Assembly (NCBI GenBank): GCA_002309655.1
Contig: DBXM01000037.1
Span: 1-6,517, forward strand
DNA from: Mageeibacillus sp. UBA1212
GTDB taxonomy: Bacteria > Bacillota > Clostridia > UBA1212
Length of the DNA: 6,517 nt
Direction: 5' to 3'
The stretch's first letter is position 1. Each line of letters opens with the position of its first letter. Positions 1 through 5,644 of the stretch are shown in pieces. The notes below the pieces were generated by a model, which saw only the letters and a program-made list of their open reading frames with translations, was not told the DNA's origin and did no database searches. The translations under genes and the position numbers were made by a program.

Positions 1-166
1 CGCGCCGCCAATGTAAAGCTGCGGCGCACCATTCCAATAAAAACACGGTATGTCTCGCGCGAGGGTGACTCCTCAGGTACCTTATTTCAAGCCAAACCCT
101 GTGTGTTTCGCACGAAGGCGACTTTTAGCGAAGCTAAACCGGAGACTGAGTGGAAACACACAGGGT
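1..166. other. Gene-free, palindrome-rich stretch downstream of the membrane glycosyltransferase
   Basis: No open frame here has a credible start or known family. The stretch is dense in dyad symmetry: a 7-bp inverted repeat GCGCCGC/GCGGCGC (2-8 and 21-27), a 10-nt palindrome CTCGCGCGAG (54-63), an 8-nt palindrome AGGTACCT (75-82), and the large inverted repeat at 94-168, listed separately. On the minus strand, bases 32 to 1 could be the first ten codons of a gene running off the window (ATG at 32, reading MVRRSFTLAA), but there is no Shine-Dalgarno site and it is too short to call. Confidence 0.6.
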
Positions 167-168
167 TT
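94..168. repeat. 16-bp perfect inverted repeat with a nested hairpin, overlapping a stop codon
   Basis: Bases 94-109 (AAACCCTGTGTGTTTC) are the exact reverse complement of 153-168. The 43-nt interior holds a second hairpin, TTTAGC (124-129) with GCTAAA (133-138) around a 3-nt loop, and a 3-bp extension CAC/GTG (111-113 and 150-152). The right arm overlaps two bases of the TAA stop (167-169) of the membrane gene, so the structure would form at the very 3' end of that mRNA. No T-run follows on either strand, so it is not a canonical intrinsic terminator. It could be a REP-like repeat, an mRNA 3'-end stabiliser or a protein-binding palindrome. The arms are certain; the role is not. Confidence 0.85.
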
Positions 169-1720
169 ACCACACCTGCCACCTTCTCACGAACATTATC
201 AGATACACGACCGACAGCACCGCGAGCAACCCGAACAGCACCTGCTTCCCGACCCTCTTCTTTTCGTAACCGATTCCCAGCATGACCGGCACCGTGAACA
301 TCGCAACCATGTAGCGCGTTCCACTGAGGAGCCAGGTGGCGCCGAGAGAAAACGCGAGATAGACCAGCGAGTAGACGAGGTACGGCGCCCGGAGCTTCCG
401 CCCCTTCACGCACAGCAGCGTCAGACTGCCGAAAATCGCGAAAAGGTTCATGCACCAGAGCGCCACGGCCTTGCCGACCTGGTCGGGGTTCTTGAAATAC
501 TGGACTGCGTAGCGGATGCAGTAGGCGGCCGTTCCGAAGAAGAAGCCGAGGTTCTGGTTCCAGTGCTCGCGCTGGTACTTCATGAATATGAACGGGTCGC
601 CGTCGACCGCGTAGTTGACCGCAAGGTAGCCGAGAAGGCCCGAGGCGATAACAATGCACATCAAAACGCAGACCGCGAGAATAAGGTTCGGCCGGATCAT
701 CGACGGCGCGGGAATCTTCCTGGCAGTGCCGGCGTTCTCAGCGACTTCGTTTTCGTCACCGTTCACGTCCTCCGCAACCGCGGGATTCTTCAACCGCTTC
801 TTTGCCTTCCTGTAATTCGCGAACGCCGCAATCCAGTCCGTGAGCGCTTCGTACGCGAAAATGATTGCGACGAAAACGCCTGCCGACCTGGTGAACGCGG
901 CGTAGGCGCCGAAAAGCGCGGCCGGGAAATAGTACTTCTTTTTGATGCAGTAAATGCACGCAAGAGTGAGCGCCAGGAACAGGCTTTCGGTCATCGGGGC
1001 GATGAAGAAAAACGCGCCGGGCGTTACGAGAAGAGCGGCAACGGCGGCAATCGCGTCCTGCCTGGAATACTCTTCCTCCACGATAAGGTACAAAAGCACG
1101 GCGGCGCCTTCAAAGGCGAGGAACGACACGAGCATTCCCGCCGCGAAATAGTCACCCAGGAGCTTGCCAAGCAGCGAAACAATGAACGGATAACCCGGGA
1201 AAAACACGATCTCAACGACGCGCCCGAAGTCCTCCGATGTGTTCGGCGTGTAGCCGTTTTCCGCTATATATAGGTAATGTTGGCTGTCGAGTGCCGACCA
1301 GATGTAGCGGACGCTTGAGGAGATTGAACCGCCCACGCCGTTGGCGCGCCTGATGAGTTCCACGGTCGCAACGGTTGCCAGCGCGAACACCGCGACCACG
1401 GCCAGAATGATAAGAATATCCTTCAGTTTTCTCCCGGAAGACGTCCCAACGACAGCGTCTCCCCGGGTTTTAACCGGCAAGCCTTTGCACGCGTTTCTGA
1501 GTTCCCGCCCTGTGACGAAAACGGTCGAAACCAGAGCGACCATGAACAGCGCCAGTGAAATTCCCGCCGCAGCGAAAGAATACCAAGTGGGCATCTTGTA
1601 CGTTTTCGCCCAGCCCGCGAAAAGAACCACGAGCACCACGCACAAAACTGCCGAGATTACGATCTCGGGAATAACGCCGCGCAGTACCTTTTTATCCGGT
1701 TTTCCGTTCCCCTCTGTCAT
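167..1720 (-). CDS. Polytopic membrane glycosyltransferase, Gpi18/PIG-V-like (GT-C fold)
   Basis: This 517-residue protein has roughly ten or more hydrophobic membrane segments (about 17-37, 47-70, 101-122, then a dense series from 173 to the C-terminus). Its motifs resemble the PIG-V/Gpi18 mannosyltransferase family: W141 followed by D145 and H148 in an outer loop, FFPGYP at 173-178, a P-x-TES-LFLAL block at 242-251, FTRSAG at 276-281, and SGTRYMVAMF at 466-475. In eukaryotes this family adds the second mannose of GPI anchors from dolichol-phosphate-mannose. In bacteria a polyprenyl-phosphate-sugar donor and a cell-envelope acceptor are likely, but the substrate is unknown. A charged, low-complexity loop (about 302-340, rich in K, E, N and A) probably lies in the cytoplasm and is less conserved. 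The start is supported by GGAGG at 1728-1732, 7 nt before ATG. It lies 73 nt downstream of mutS, with a GC hairpin between them. It could also be named a generic ArnT-like or GT-C transferase. Confidence 0.72.
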   Translation of the reverse strand: MTEGNGKPDKKVLRGVIPEIVISAVLCVVLVVLFAGWAKTYKMPTWYSFAAAGISLALFMVALVSTVFVTGRELRNACKGLPVKTRGDAVVGTSSGRKLKDILIILAVVAVFALATVATVELIRRANGVGGSISSSVRYIWSALDSQHYLYIAENGYTPNTSEDFGRVVEIVFFPGYPFIVSLLGKLLGDYFAAGMLVSFLAFEGAAVLLYLIVEEEYSRQDAIAAVAALLVTPGAFFFIAPMTESLFLALTLACIYCIKKKYYFPAALFGAYAAFTRSAGVFVAIIFAYEALTDWIAAFANYRKAKKRLKNPAVAEDVNGDENEVAENAGTARKIPAPSMIRPNLILAVCVLMCIVIASGLLGYLAVNYAVDGDPFIFMKYQREHWNQNLGFFFGTAAYCIRYAVQYFKNPDQVGKAVALWCMNLFAIFGSLTLLCVKGRKLRAPYLVYSLVYLAFSLGATWLLSGTRYMVAMFTVPVMLGIGYEKKRVGKQVLFGLLAVLSVVYLIMFVRRWQVW

Positions 1721-1737
1721 TGTTAATCCTCCGGTTT

Positions 1738-1781
1738 AAAAGGCCGCGCCGCGCCGGCTGAAATCAAAGGCGCGGCGCGGC
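1738..1781 (-). terminator. GC-only hairpin with short U-run after mutS
   Basis: Bases 1743-1755 (GCCGCGCCGCGCC) and 1769-1781 form a perfect 13-bp inverted repeat around a 13-nt loop. Read on the minus strand it starts 12 nt after the mutS stop and is followed by CTTTTAAA, giving four U residues. Stem strength and position fit a Rho-independent terminator, but the U-run is short. The Shine-Dalgarno site of the next gene begins only 5 nt beyond it, leaving no space for a promoter. It may act as an attenuator or as a processing or stabilising hairpin. Confidence 0.6.
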
Positions 1782-1793
1782 GCAATCAACAAA

Positions 1794-4430
1794 CTATTTT
1801 CTGTCCTTAGCCCGCTGAACCAGCCCGTAAAGCGCGTTCATGCACTCGATAGGCGTCATTTTCGTCACGTCGAGTTCGCGAAGTTCATTCACTATGTCGT
1901 CCTGCATGGCGGTGGCGGCTGCAAACGCGAACAGGTCAGGTTCCCCGCCCTCGGTTTTCCTGCGCGAAACGCTTTTTATCTCATGCCGGCCGATGTCCTG
2001 CGCCTCGAGCGCCGCCAGAATCTCCTTCGCGCGGATGGTAATGGCCGTGGGCAGGCCTGCCAGCTTCGCGACCGCGATACCGTAACTGCCGTCGGCTCCC
2101 CCGCGTTTGATCTTGCGCAGGAACGTGATCTCGTCGCCCTTCTTCTTGACCTCGACGCAGTAGTTGCGGACGTGCGGGATCTTGTTCTCGAGCTCGGTCA
2201 GTTCGTGGTAGTGGGTCGCGAATAGCGTGCGCGCGCCCAGCTTCTCCACAATGAACTCAAGCACCGCCCAGGCGATCGACAGACCGTCGAAAGTGCTCGT
2301 GCCGCGGCCGATTTCGTCCAGAATCAGGAGGCTCCGCTCGGTCGCGTTTTCGACAATGTTTGCGACCTCGCACATCTCCACCATAAACGTACTTCTGCCC
2401 TGCGCCAGATCGTCGCTGGCCCCCACGCGCGTGAACAGCTTGTCGGCGATTCCTATCAGCGCCTTGTCCGCGGGCACGAAGCTTCCGATCTGCGCCATCA
2501 GCACGATCAGCGCAATCTGCCGCATATAAGTCGATTTGCCGGCCATATTCGGTCCGGTAATGACCAGAAGCATATTCTTGTCGTTGTCCAAAAACGCGTC
2601 GTTCGGCACGAAGGAGTCGATTCCCGGCATTTTTTCCACGACCGGATGGCGGCCGTTCTTGATCGAAATCACGCGCTCGTCGGTGATCTCGGGCTTGCAG
2701 TAGTTTTCGCGCTCCGCAACCGTAGCCAGAGAGCACAGCACGTCCACCGTCGCCAGAATGTCCGCGTTCCGCTTCAGAATTTCGGCGCAGCTGTTTGCCT
2801 CTTCGCGCACCTCGCGGAAACGCTTCTCCTCGAGGCTCTTGAGGTTCCTCTCCGCGTCGAGAATTTCGTTTTCCATCTTTTTCAGCTCGTCCGTGATGAA
2901 CCTCTCGGCGTTCACGAGCGTCTGCTTTCTGATGTAGTCGTCGGGAATCAGATCCTTGAACGAGTTCGACACCTCAATATAGTAGCCGAAAACCGTATTG
3001 TATCCGACCTTCAGCTTCTTGATTCCGGTCTTTTCGCGCTCTCGCGCCTCGAGTTCGGAAAGCCACCGCCTGCCGTCGACGTTCGCCTCTCTGTAGCGGT
3101 CGATCTGCGGGTCGAACCCCTCTTTTATAATGCCGCCGTCGGTAATCGTGACCGGCGGGTCGTCCGCGATCGCCTTTTCAAGCAGTTCCGCCAGGTCGTC
3201 AAGTTCCTGCAGTCCCGCCTCAAGGCTCTTTAAAAGGTCCGACTTCGCGTCTTTCAGCAGCGATTTAATCGCCGGAAGCTTCCAAAGCGACTGTTTCAGC
3301 GCCAGCAGCTCGCGCGCGTTGCCCGCGCCCATAGAGATTCTTCCCGCCAGCCGCTCCACGTCGTAAACGCCCTTCAAGTGTTCGGCAAGCTCGCTCCTCA
3401 GCATGAACTTGTCAAAAAGCTCCGCCACCGCGTCGAGCCTCTTGTCGATTTCGGTCTTGTCAATCAGCGGCTGGTCGAGCCACCTTCTCAGCTTGCGGCC
3501 GCCCATTGCCGTCGCGGTCTTGTCGAGAACCCACAGCAGCGAGCCGTTCTTCTTCCTGTCGCGCATCGTCTCGGTGATTTCGAGGTTGCGCCGCGACTGG
3601 GCGTCGATGGCCATGAACTCGTTGATTGTATAGTACTGCGGCTTCAGAATGCCCTTCAGCGTGAGCTTCTGCGTGTCCTCAAGGTACCGCGCGAGGCATC
3701 CGGCCGCCCTCACGGTCCAGTCGTCGATCCCCTTCAGCGGCGCGCCCAGCTCCTCGAGAATCTCCCTCGAGCTCTCAAGGTCGAAAAACTCCGGTCCGAG
3801 CGAATTCACGAACGCGCCCGAGTACACTTCCGCCGCCTCTTCGATGTCCTTTTTCGTCTCGCAGTCCGAATTCACAATGATCTCGCTCGGCGAAAACCGC
3901 GCGATCTCGTCCTTCAGGTGCACAAGCGTCGCGCCCACCGTGACCGACGTGAACTTCATCTCGCCGGTAGTTATGTCGGACGCCGCGAACCCGTAAAAGC
4001 CGCCCAGTCCGAAAACGCACGCAATGTAGTTGTTGGACTTCTGGTCCAGCATGCGCTCGTCGGTAACCGTTCCCGGCGTGTAAATCTTCACGATGTCGCG
4101 CTTCACGATTCCCTTCGCCTGCGCCGGATCCTCAAGCTGCTCGCAAATCGCCACCTTGTAGCCCTTCGCCACCAGCCTGCCCAGATACGAAGTGACCGCG
4201 TGGTAAGGAATGCCGCACATAGGCGCGCGCGTGTCAAGCCCGCAGTCCTTCCCCGTCAGCACGAGTTCAAGCTCCCGGGACACGATCTCCGCGTCCTCAA
4301 AGAACATCTCGTAAAAGTCGCCGAGCCGGAAAAAGAGCAGGCAGTCGCCGCACTTCTGCTTCGTCTCAAGGTATTGGCGCATCATCGGCGTAACCTTCGC
4401 CATGCGTTCGTCGTTAATTGTCATTGCCAT
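1794..4430 (-). CDS. mutS: DNA mismatch repair protein MutS
   Basis: MutS binds mismatches and small loops as a dimer and, in ATP-dependent sliding-clamp form, recruits MutL. The 878-residue length is normal for MutS1. Domain I carries the mismatch-reading F-x-E motif (F39-Y40-E41) within FFRLGDFYEMFF, and the block MCGIPYH at 71-77. The connector spans about 133-260, the lever and clamp about 275-580, with the clamp within about 440-540. The ATPase has Walker A GPNMAGKST (626-634), the signature region around ASDDLAQGRSTF (671-682), Walker B LLILDEIGRGTSTFDG (701-716, D705 and E706) and the H-loop FATHYHEL (737-744). The helix-turn-helix dimer block GSYGIAVAKLAGLP (781-794) and the C-terminal oligomerisation helices (about 845-875) are present, so the gene looks intact and functional. 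The first ATG is chosen because AGGT lies 8 nt upstream and Met10 has no Shine-Dalgarno site. It is 85 nt downstream of the RicA/YlbF-like gene; mutL is not adjacent. Confidence 0.98.
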   Translation of the reverse strand: MAMTINDERMAKVTPMMRQYLETKQKCGDCLLFFRLGDFYEMFFEDAEIVSRELELVLTGKDCGLDTRAPMCGIPYHAVTSYLGRLVAKGYKVAICEQLEDPAQAKGIVKRDIVKIYTPGTVTDERMLDQKSNNYIACVFGLGGFYGFAASDITTGEMKFTSVTVGATLVHLKDEIARFSPSEIIVNSDCETKKDIEEAAEVYSGAFVNSLGPEFFDLESSREILEELGAPLKGIDDWTVRAAGCLARYLEDTQKLTLKGILKPQYYTINEFMAIDAQSRRNLEITETMRDRKKNGSLLWVLDKTATAMGGRKLRRWLDQPLIDKTEIDKRLDAVAELFDKFMLRSELAEHLKGVYDVERLAGRISMGAGNARELLALKQSLWKLPAIKSLLKDAKSDLLKSLEAGLQELDDLAELLEKAIADDPPVTITDGGIIKEGFDPQIDRYREANVDGRRWLSELEAREREKTGIKKLKVGYNTVFGYYIEVSNSFKDLIPDDYIRKQTLVNAERFITDELKKMENEILDAERNLKSLEEKRFREVREEANSCAEILKRNADILATVDVLCSLATVAERENYCKPEITDERVISIKNGRHPVVEKMPGIDSFVPNDAFLDNDKNMLLVITGPNMAGKSTYMRQIALIVLMAQIGSFVPADKALIGIADKLFTRVGASDDLAQGRSTFMVEMCEVANIVENATERSLLILDEIGRGTSTFDGLSIAWAVLEFIVEKLGARTLFATHYHELTELENKIPHVRNYCVEVKKKGDEITFLRKIKRGGADGSYGIAVAKLAGLPTAITIRAKEILAALEAQDIGRHEIKSVSRRKTEGGEPDLFAFAAATAMQDDIVNELRELDVTKMTPIECMNALYGLVQRAKDRK

Positions 4431-4452
4431 ACGTAGATACCTAAAAATAGGG

Positions 4453-4493
4453 AAAAATCAGGAATAACAAACGAATCACCCGTTTCATATTCC
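4453..4493 (-). terminator. Candidate weak terminator between the RicA/YlbF-like gene and mutS
   Basis: On the minus strand, GGAATATGAAACG (4493-4481) can pair with CGTTTGTTATTCC (4473-4461) around a 7-nt loop. This gives 6 bp, a 2x2 internal loop, then 5 bp. TGATTTTTCC follows, with five U residues starting 3 nt after the stem. The stem is AT-rich and interrupted, so any termination is probably partial and mutS may still be co-transcribed. I see no convincing promoter of its own for mutS in the 85-nt gap. Confidence 0.4.
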
Positions 4494-4515
4494 CGCATCT
4501 CAAATTCCAAATTCC

Positions 4516-4896
4516 TCAGTTGCAGCCGCCGCACGTCTCGCAACTTCCCGTGCAGTCGCCCGGGTCGCCTTCCGTGTAGTGGCGGAGAACGCTGTTGACC
4601 TCTTCCATCATGCCGTCAAAGGCCCTCTTGGCGCTGAGGTAGCGCTTGATCAACGGGTTGGTGTTGACCTCTCTCTGCTTCGCGAGCAGCTTCGACCTGA
4701 CTTCCTCAAGCTCCTCTTTGCTCACGTTGTCGCGAACGCCGTTGGCGACCGACTGCTGGAACTGCCTGTAATCGTAAAGGATCTGCGTGCACTCGCTGTC
4801 CGCCAGCATCTCCTTCTCCGCCGCCTTAAGTTCCAGGAAAATCTCGCTCTCCGCAATCGACTGGCCGAGGAACGCGGCCGCTTCAATATAATCCAT
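4516..4896 (-). CDS. YlbF/YmcA (RicF/RicA) family protein with a CxxxCxxCxxC tail
   Basis: This 126-residue, mostly helical and highly charged protein has the YlbF-family layout: an N-terminal helix (YIEAAAFLGQSIAES), a central stretch around LYDYRQFQQSV (40-50), and a long amphipathic helix pair through PLIKRYLSAKRAFDGMMEEVN (81-101). In Bacillus subtilis, RicA (YmcA) and RicF (YlbF) with RicT (YaaT) form an iron-sulfur-binding complex affecting RNase Y-dependent mRNA maturation, competence, biofilm formation and sporulation. The position directly before mutS matches ymcA, favouring a RicA-like identity, though sequence alone does not separate the two paralogues. The tail after residue 110 has C115, C119, C122 and C125, a good candidate metal or iron-sulfur ligand set. 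The start is supported by GGAG at 4904-4907, 7 nt upstream, and by a promoter-like site 37 nt upstream. The product is cytoplasmic, with no signal peptide. No RicT gene is visible here. Confidence 0.85.
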   Translation of the reverse strand: MDYIEAAAFLGQSIAESEIFLELKAAEKEMLADSECTQILYDYRQFQQSVANGVRDNVSKEELEEVRSKLLAKQREVNTNPLIKRYLSAKRAFDGMMEEVNSVLRHYTEGDPGDCTGSCETCGGCN

Positions 4897-4932
4897 AATC
4901 TCTCTCCGTTCTAAAATCTCTTCCCATCGGGA

Positions 4933-4961
4933 ATTGTACTATCGTAAAAATGATTTTTCAA
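4933..4961 (-). promoter_or_regulatory. Sigma-A type promoter for the RicA/YlbF-like gene (P1)
   Basis: Read on the minus strand, TTGAAA (4961-4956) and TACAAT (4938-4933) are separated by exactly 17 nt and each differs from consensus at one position. Transcription would start near 4926, giving a leader of about 30 nt that includes the GGAG ribosome-binding site at 4907-4904. This is the best promoter match I see in the window. Confidence 0.7.
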
Positions 4962-4985
4962 TCTCTCCGGCGCGCTTTGACGGGA

Positions 4986-5015
4986 ATTGTAACCGTCCGC
5001 CGCAATTTGTAACAA
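4986..5015 (-). promoter_or_regulatory. Possible second upstream promoter (P2) for the RicA/YlbF-like gene
   Basis: Read on the minus strand, TTGTTA (5015-5010) and TACAAT (4991-4986) are 18 nt apart. The -10 hexamer and the following five bases (TACAATTCCCG) are identical to those of P1, 53 nt downstream. The -35 match is 4 of 6, so this is weaker than P1. The shared block may instead be a duplicated binding site for a regulator. Confidence 0.4.
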
Positions 5016-5062
5016 TCCGGAACCCATGTCCCGAACCCACGCCAAGACGCATGCGCCCGTAA

Positions 5063-5127
5063 ATCAAAAACACCTGTCATTGTCCGCATCCTGCCGGATG
5101 ATTCTGCAACAACAAGTGTTTTTTGAT
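5063..5127 (-). terminator. Hairpin downstream of the small unknown gene, possible terminator
   Basis: On the minus strand, ATCAAAAAACACTTG (5127-5113) is nearly complementary to CAGGTGTTTTTGAT (5076-5063), with one bulged A and one G-U pair. The 36-nt interior contains a further small hairpin, CATCC/GGATG (5087-5091 and 5096-5100). It begins 32 nt after the stop of the 71-codon gene, and the U-run is inside and just after the 3' arm. A plus-strand reading also gives a T6 run, so it could work in both directions, although no plus-strand gene needs it. Confidence 0.4.
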
Positions 5128-5158
5128 CCTCAACCCGGGAAAGTGCCGGTTATTGTCC

Positions 5159-5374
5159 TTATCTCGATCTCTCCAGAAAAATGAAAGCCACCGCCGTGTC
5201 TCCTGTGGAAAGAACATTTCCGTAGAGGTCGGTCGTCCTGTTGAGGCCTTTTCTGTAGTAGCCCAGAATTTTCCCGGCCGGGAAATCGCGAACCTCTTTG
5301 TCACCGTTCGACATCGTCTTCACGCTTCCCAGGATGGTTCCGTTCAACGTTTTAATGTACTCGAAATCTTCCAT
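5159..5374 (-). CDS. Small protein of unknown function with repeated G-x-I/V-L turns
   Basis: I do not recognise a named family. The 71-residue product has no signal peptide or membrane helix and looks all-beta: short strands alternate with glycine turns. A G-x-[IV]-L pattern recurs three times, as GTILG (12-16), GKILG (34-38) and GNVL (52-55), each following a polar turn (TLN, DFPA, DLY). This resembles tandem beta-hairpin proteins in which a residue run is echoed as a small repeat, but no function follows from that. I start it at ATG 5374 because AAAAAGGTG at 5391-5383 is a good Shine-Dalgarno site 8 nt upstream. The GTG at 5383, which would add three residues, lies inside that site. The gene stands alone between the MITE-like element and a hairpin. 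Codon use looks like that of its neighbours and the Shine-Dalgarno site is good, so I think it is real. Confidence 0.68.
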   Translation of the reverse strand: MEDFEYIKTLNGTILGSVKTMSNGDKEVRDFPAGKILGYYRKGLNRTTDLYGNVLSTGDTAVAFIFLERSR

Positions 5375-5382
5375 ACCGCACA

Positions 5383-5391
5383 CACCTTTTT
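5383..5391 (-). promoter_or_regulatory. Ribosome-binding site that fixes the start of the small unknown gene
   Basis: The minus-strand sequence AAAAAGGTG (5391-5383) is 8 nt before ATG 5374, a normal spacing. Its last three bases are the GTG codon that a longest-frame rule would pick as start; that GTG cannot be served by the same site. Confidence 0.6.
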
Positions 5392-5438
5392 AGAATGTTA
5401 AATGTGAAATAAACTCCACCGCTCAATCTGCTTTAGGT

Positions 5439-5493
5439 GAAACGCAAAGTTTCGAGCCAAAAACAGTTTTTGAGGAATCGCAAAGTCCGGAGC
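5439..5493. repeat. Two direct copies of a 19-nt motif flanking a 15-nt palindrome
   Basis: GAAACGCAAAGTTTCGAGC (5439-5457) and GAATCGCAAAGTCCGGAGC (5475-5493) match at 15 of 19 positions, 36 nt apart. Between them, CAAAAACAGTTTTTG (5458-5472) is symmetric around A5465. The first copy also forms its own hairpin, GAAAC/GTTTC. The second copy is part of the left terminal inverted repeat of the element at 5471-5647. Confidence 0.7.
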
Positions 5494-5500
5494 TATTTTT

Positions 5501-5552
5501 GCCCGCACGAATCCGAAGCTGTATGCAGATACTGCGAGAGGTTCGTGCGGGC
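5501..5552. repeat. Internal stem-loop 1 of the MITE-like element
   Basis: An 11-bp perfect inverted repeat has arms 5501-5511 and 5542-5552. The 30-nt loop contains a small GCAG/CTGC hairpin (5525-5528 and 5532-5535). A T5 run precedes the stem on the plus strand, so it reads as an A-run after the stem on the minus strand. It is therefore not an intrinsic terminator in either direction. Confidence 0.85.
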
Positions 5553-5555
5553 GAA

Positions 5556-5618
5556 GCGGTTTGCCGGGCAATCCGTCGAAGACACCTTTTGAAAACTTAA
5601 CTCCTTACGGCAAACCGC
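5556..5618. repeat. Internal stem-loop 2 of the MITE-like element
   Basis: An 11-bp perfect inverted repeat, GCGGTTTGCCG (5556-5566) with CGGCAAACCGC (5608-5618), encloses a 41-nt AT-richer loop. No T-run follows on either strand. Confidence 0.85.
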
Positions 5619-5644
5619 GTAAAGAGCCCGGAATCTGCGATTCC

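Noticed and set aside
1..32. Start of a further minus-strand gene (ATG at 32, MVRRSFTLAA)
   Set aside because: Only ten codons are visible, there is no Shine-Dalgarno site, and the bases are also part of a 7-bp inverted repeat. A likeness to prepilin-type N-termini (FTL) is too short to trust.
50..1273. 407-codon open frame on the plus strand opposite the membrane gene
   Set aside because: The product is rich in Arg, His and Glu with no domain sense, and it lies antisense to a gene with clear membrane segments and family motifs. It has no convincing ribosome-binding site.
3378..4436. 352-codon plus-strand open frame opposite mutS
   Set aside because: Arg- and His-rich shadow frame; the opposite strand encodes the highly conserved N-terminal half of MutS.
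4501..4516. Tandem AAATTCC repeat after the RicA/YlbF-like gene
   Set aside because: Only two 7-nt copies; too short to be a meaningful repeat array.
5375..5383. Upstream GTG start adding three residues to the small unknown protein
   Set aside because: The GTG is inside the Shine-Dalgarno sequence that serves ATG 5374.
5375..5430. Promoter for the small gene (TTGAGC ... TAACAT)
   Set aside because: Spacing of about 20 nt and weak hexamers; not better than chance in AT-rich DNA.
5501..5552. tRNA-like arms (GCCCGCA...TGCGGGC with GGTTCG near the 3' arm)
   Set aside because: Only 52 nt between the arm ends, with no D-arm or anticodon arm of proper size. It is better explained as one stem-loop of the larger inverted-repeat element.
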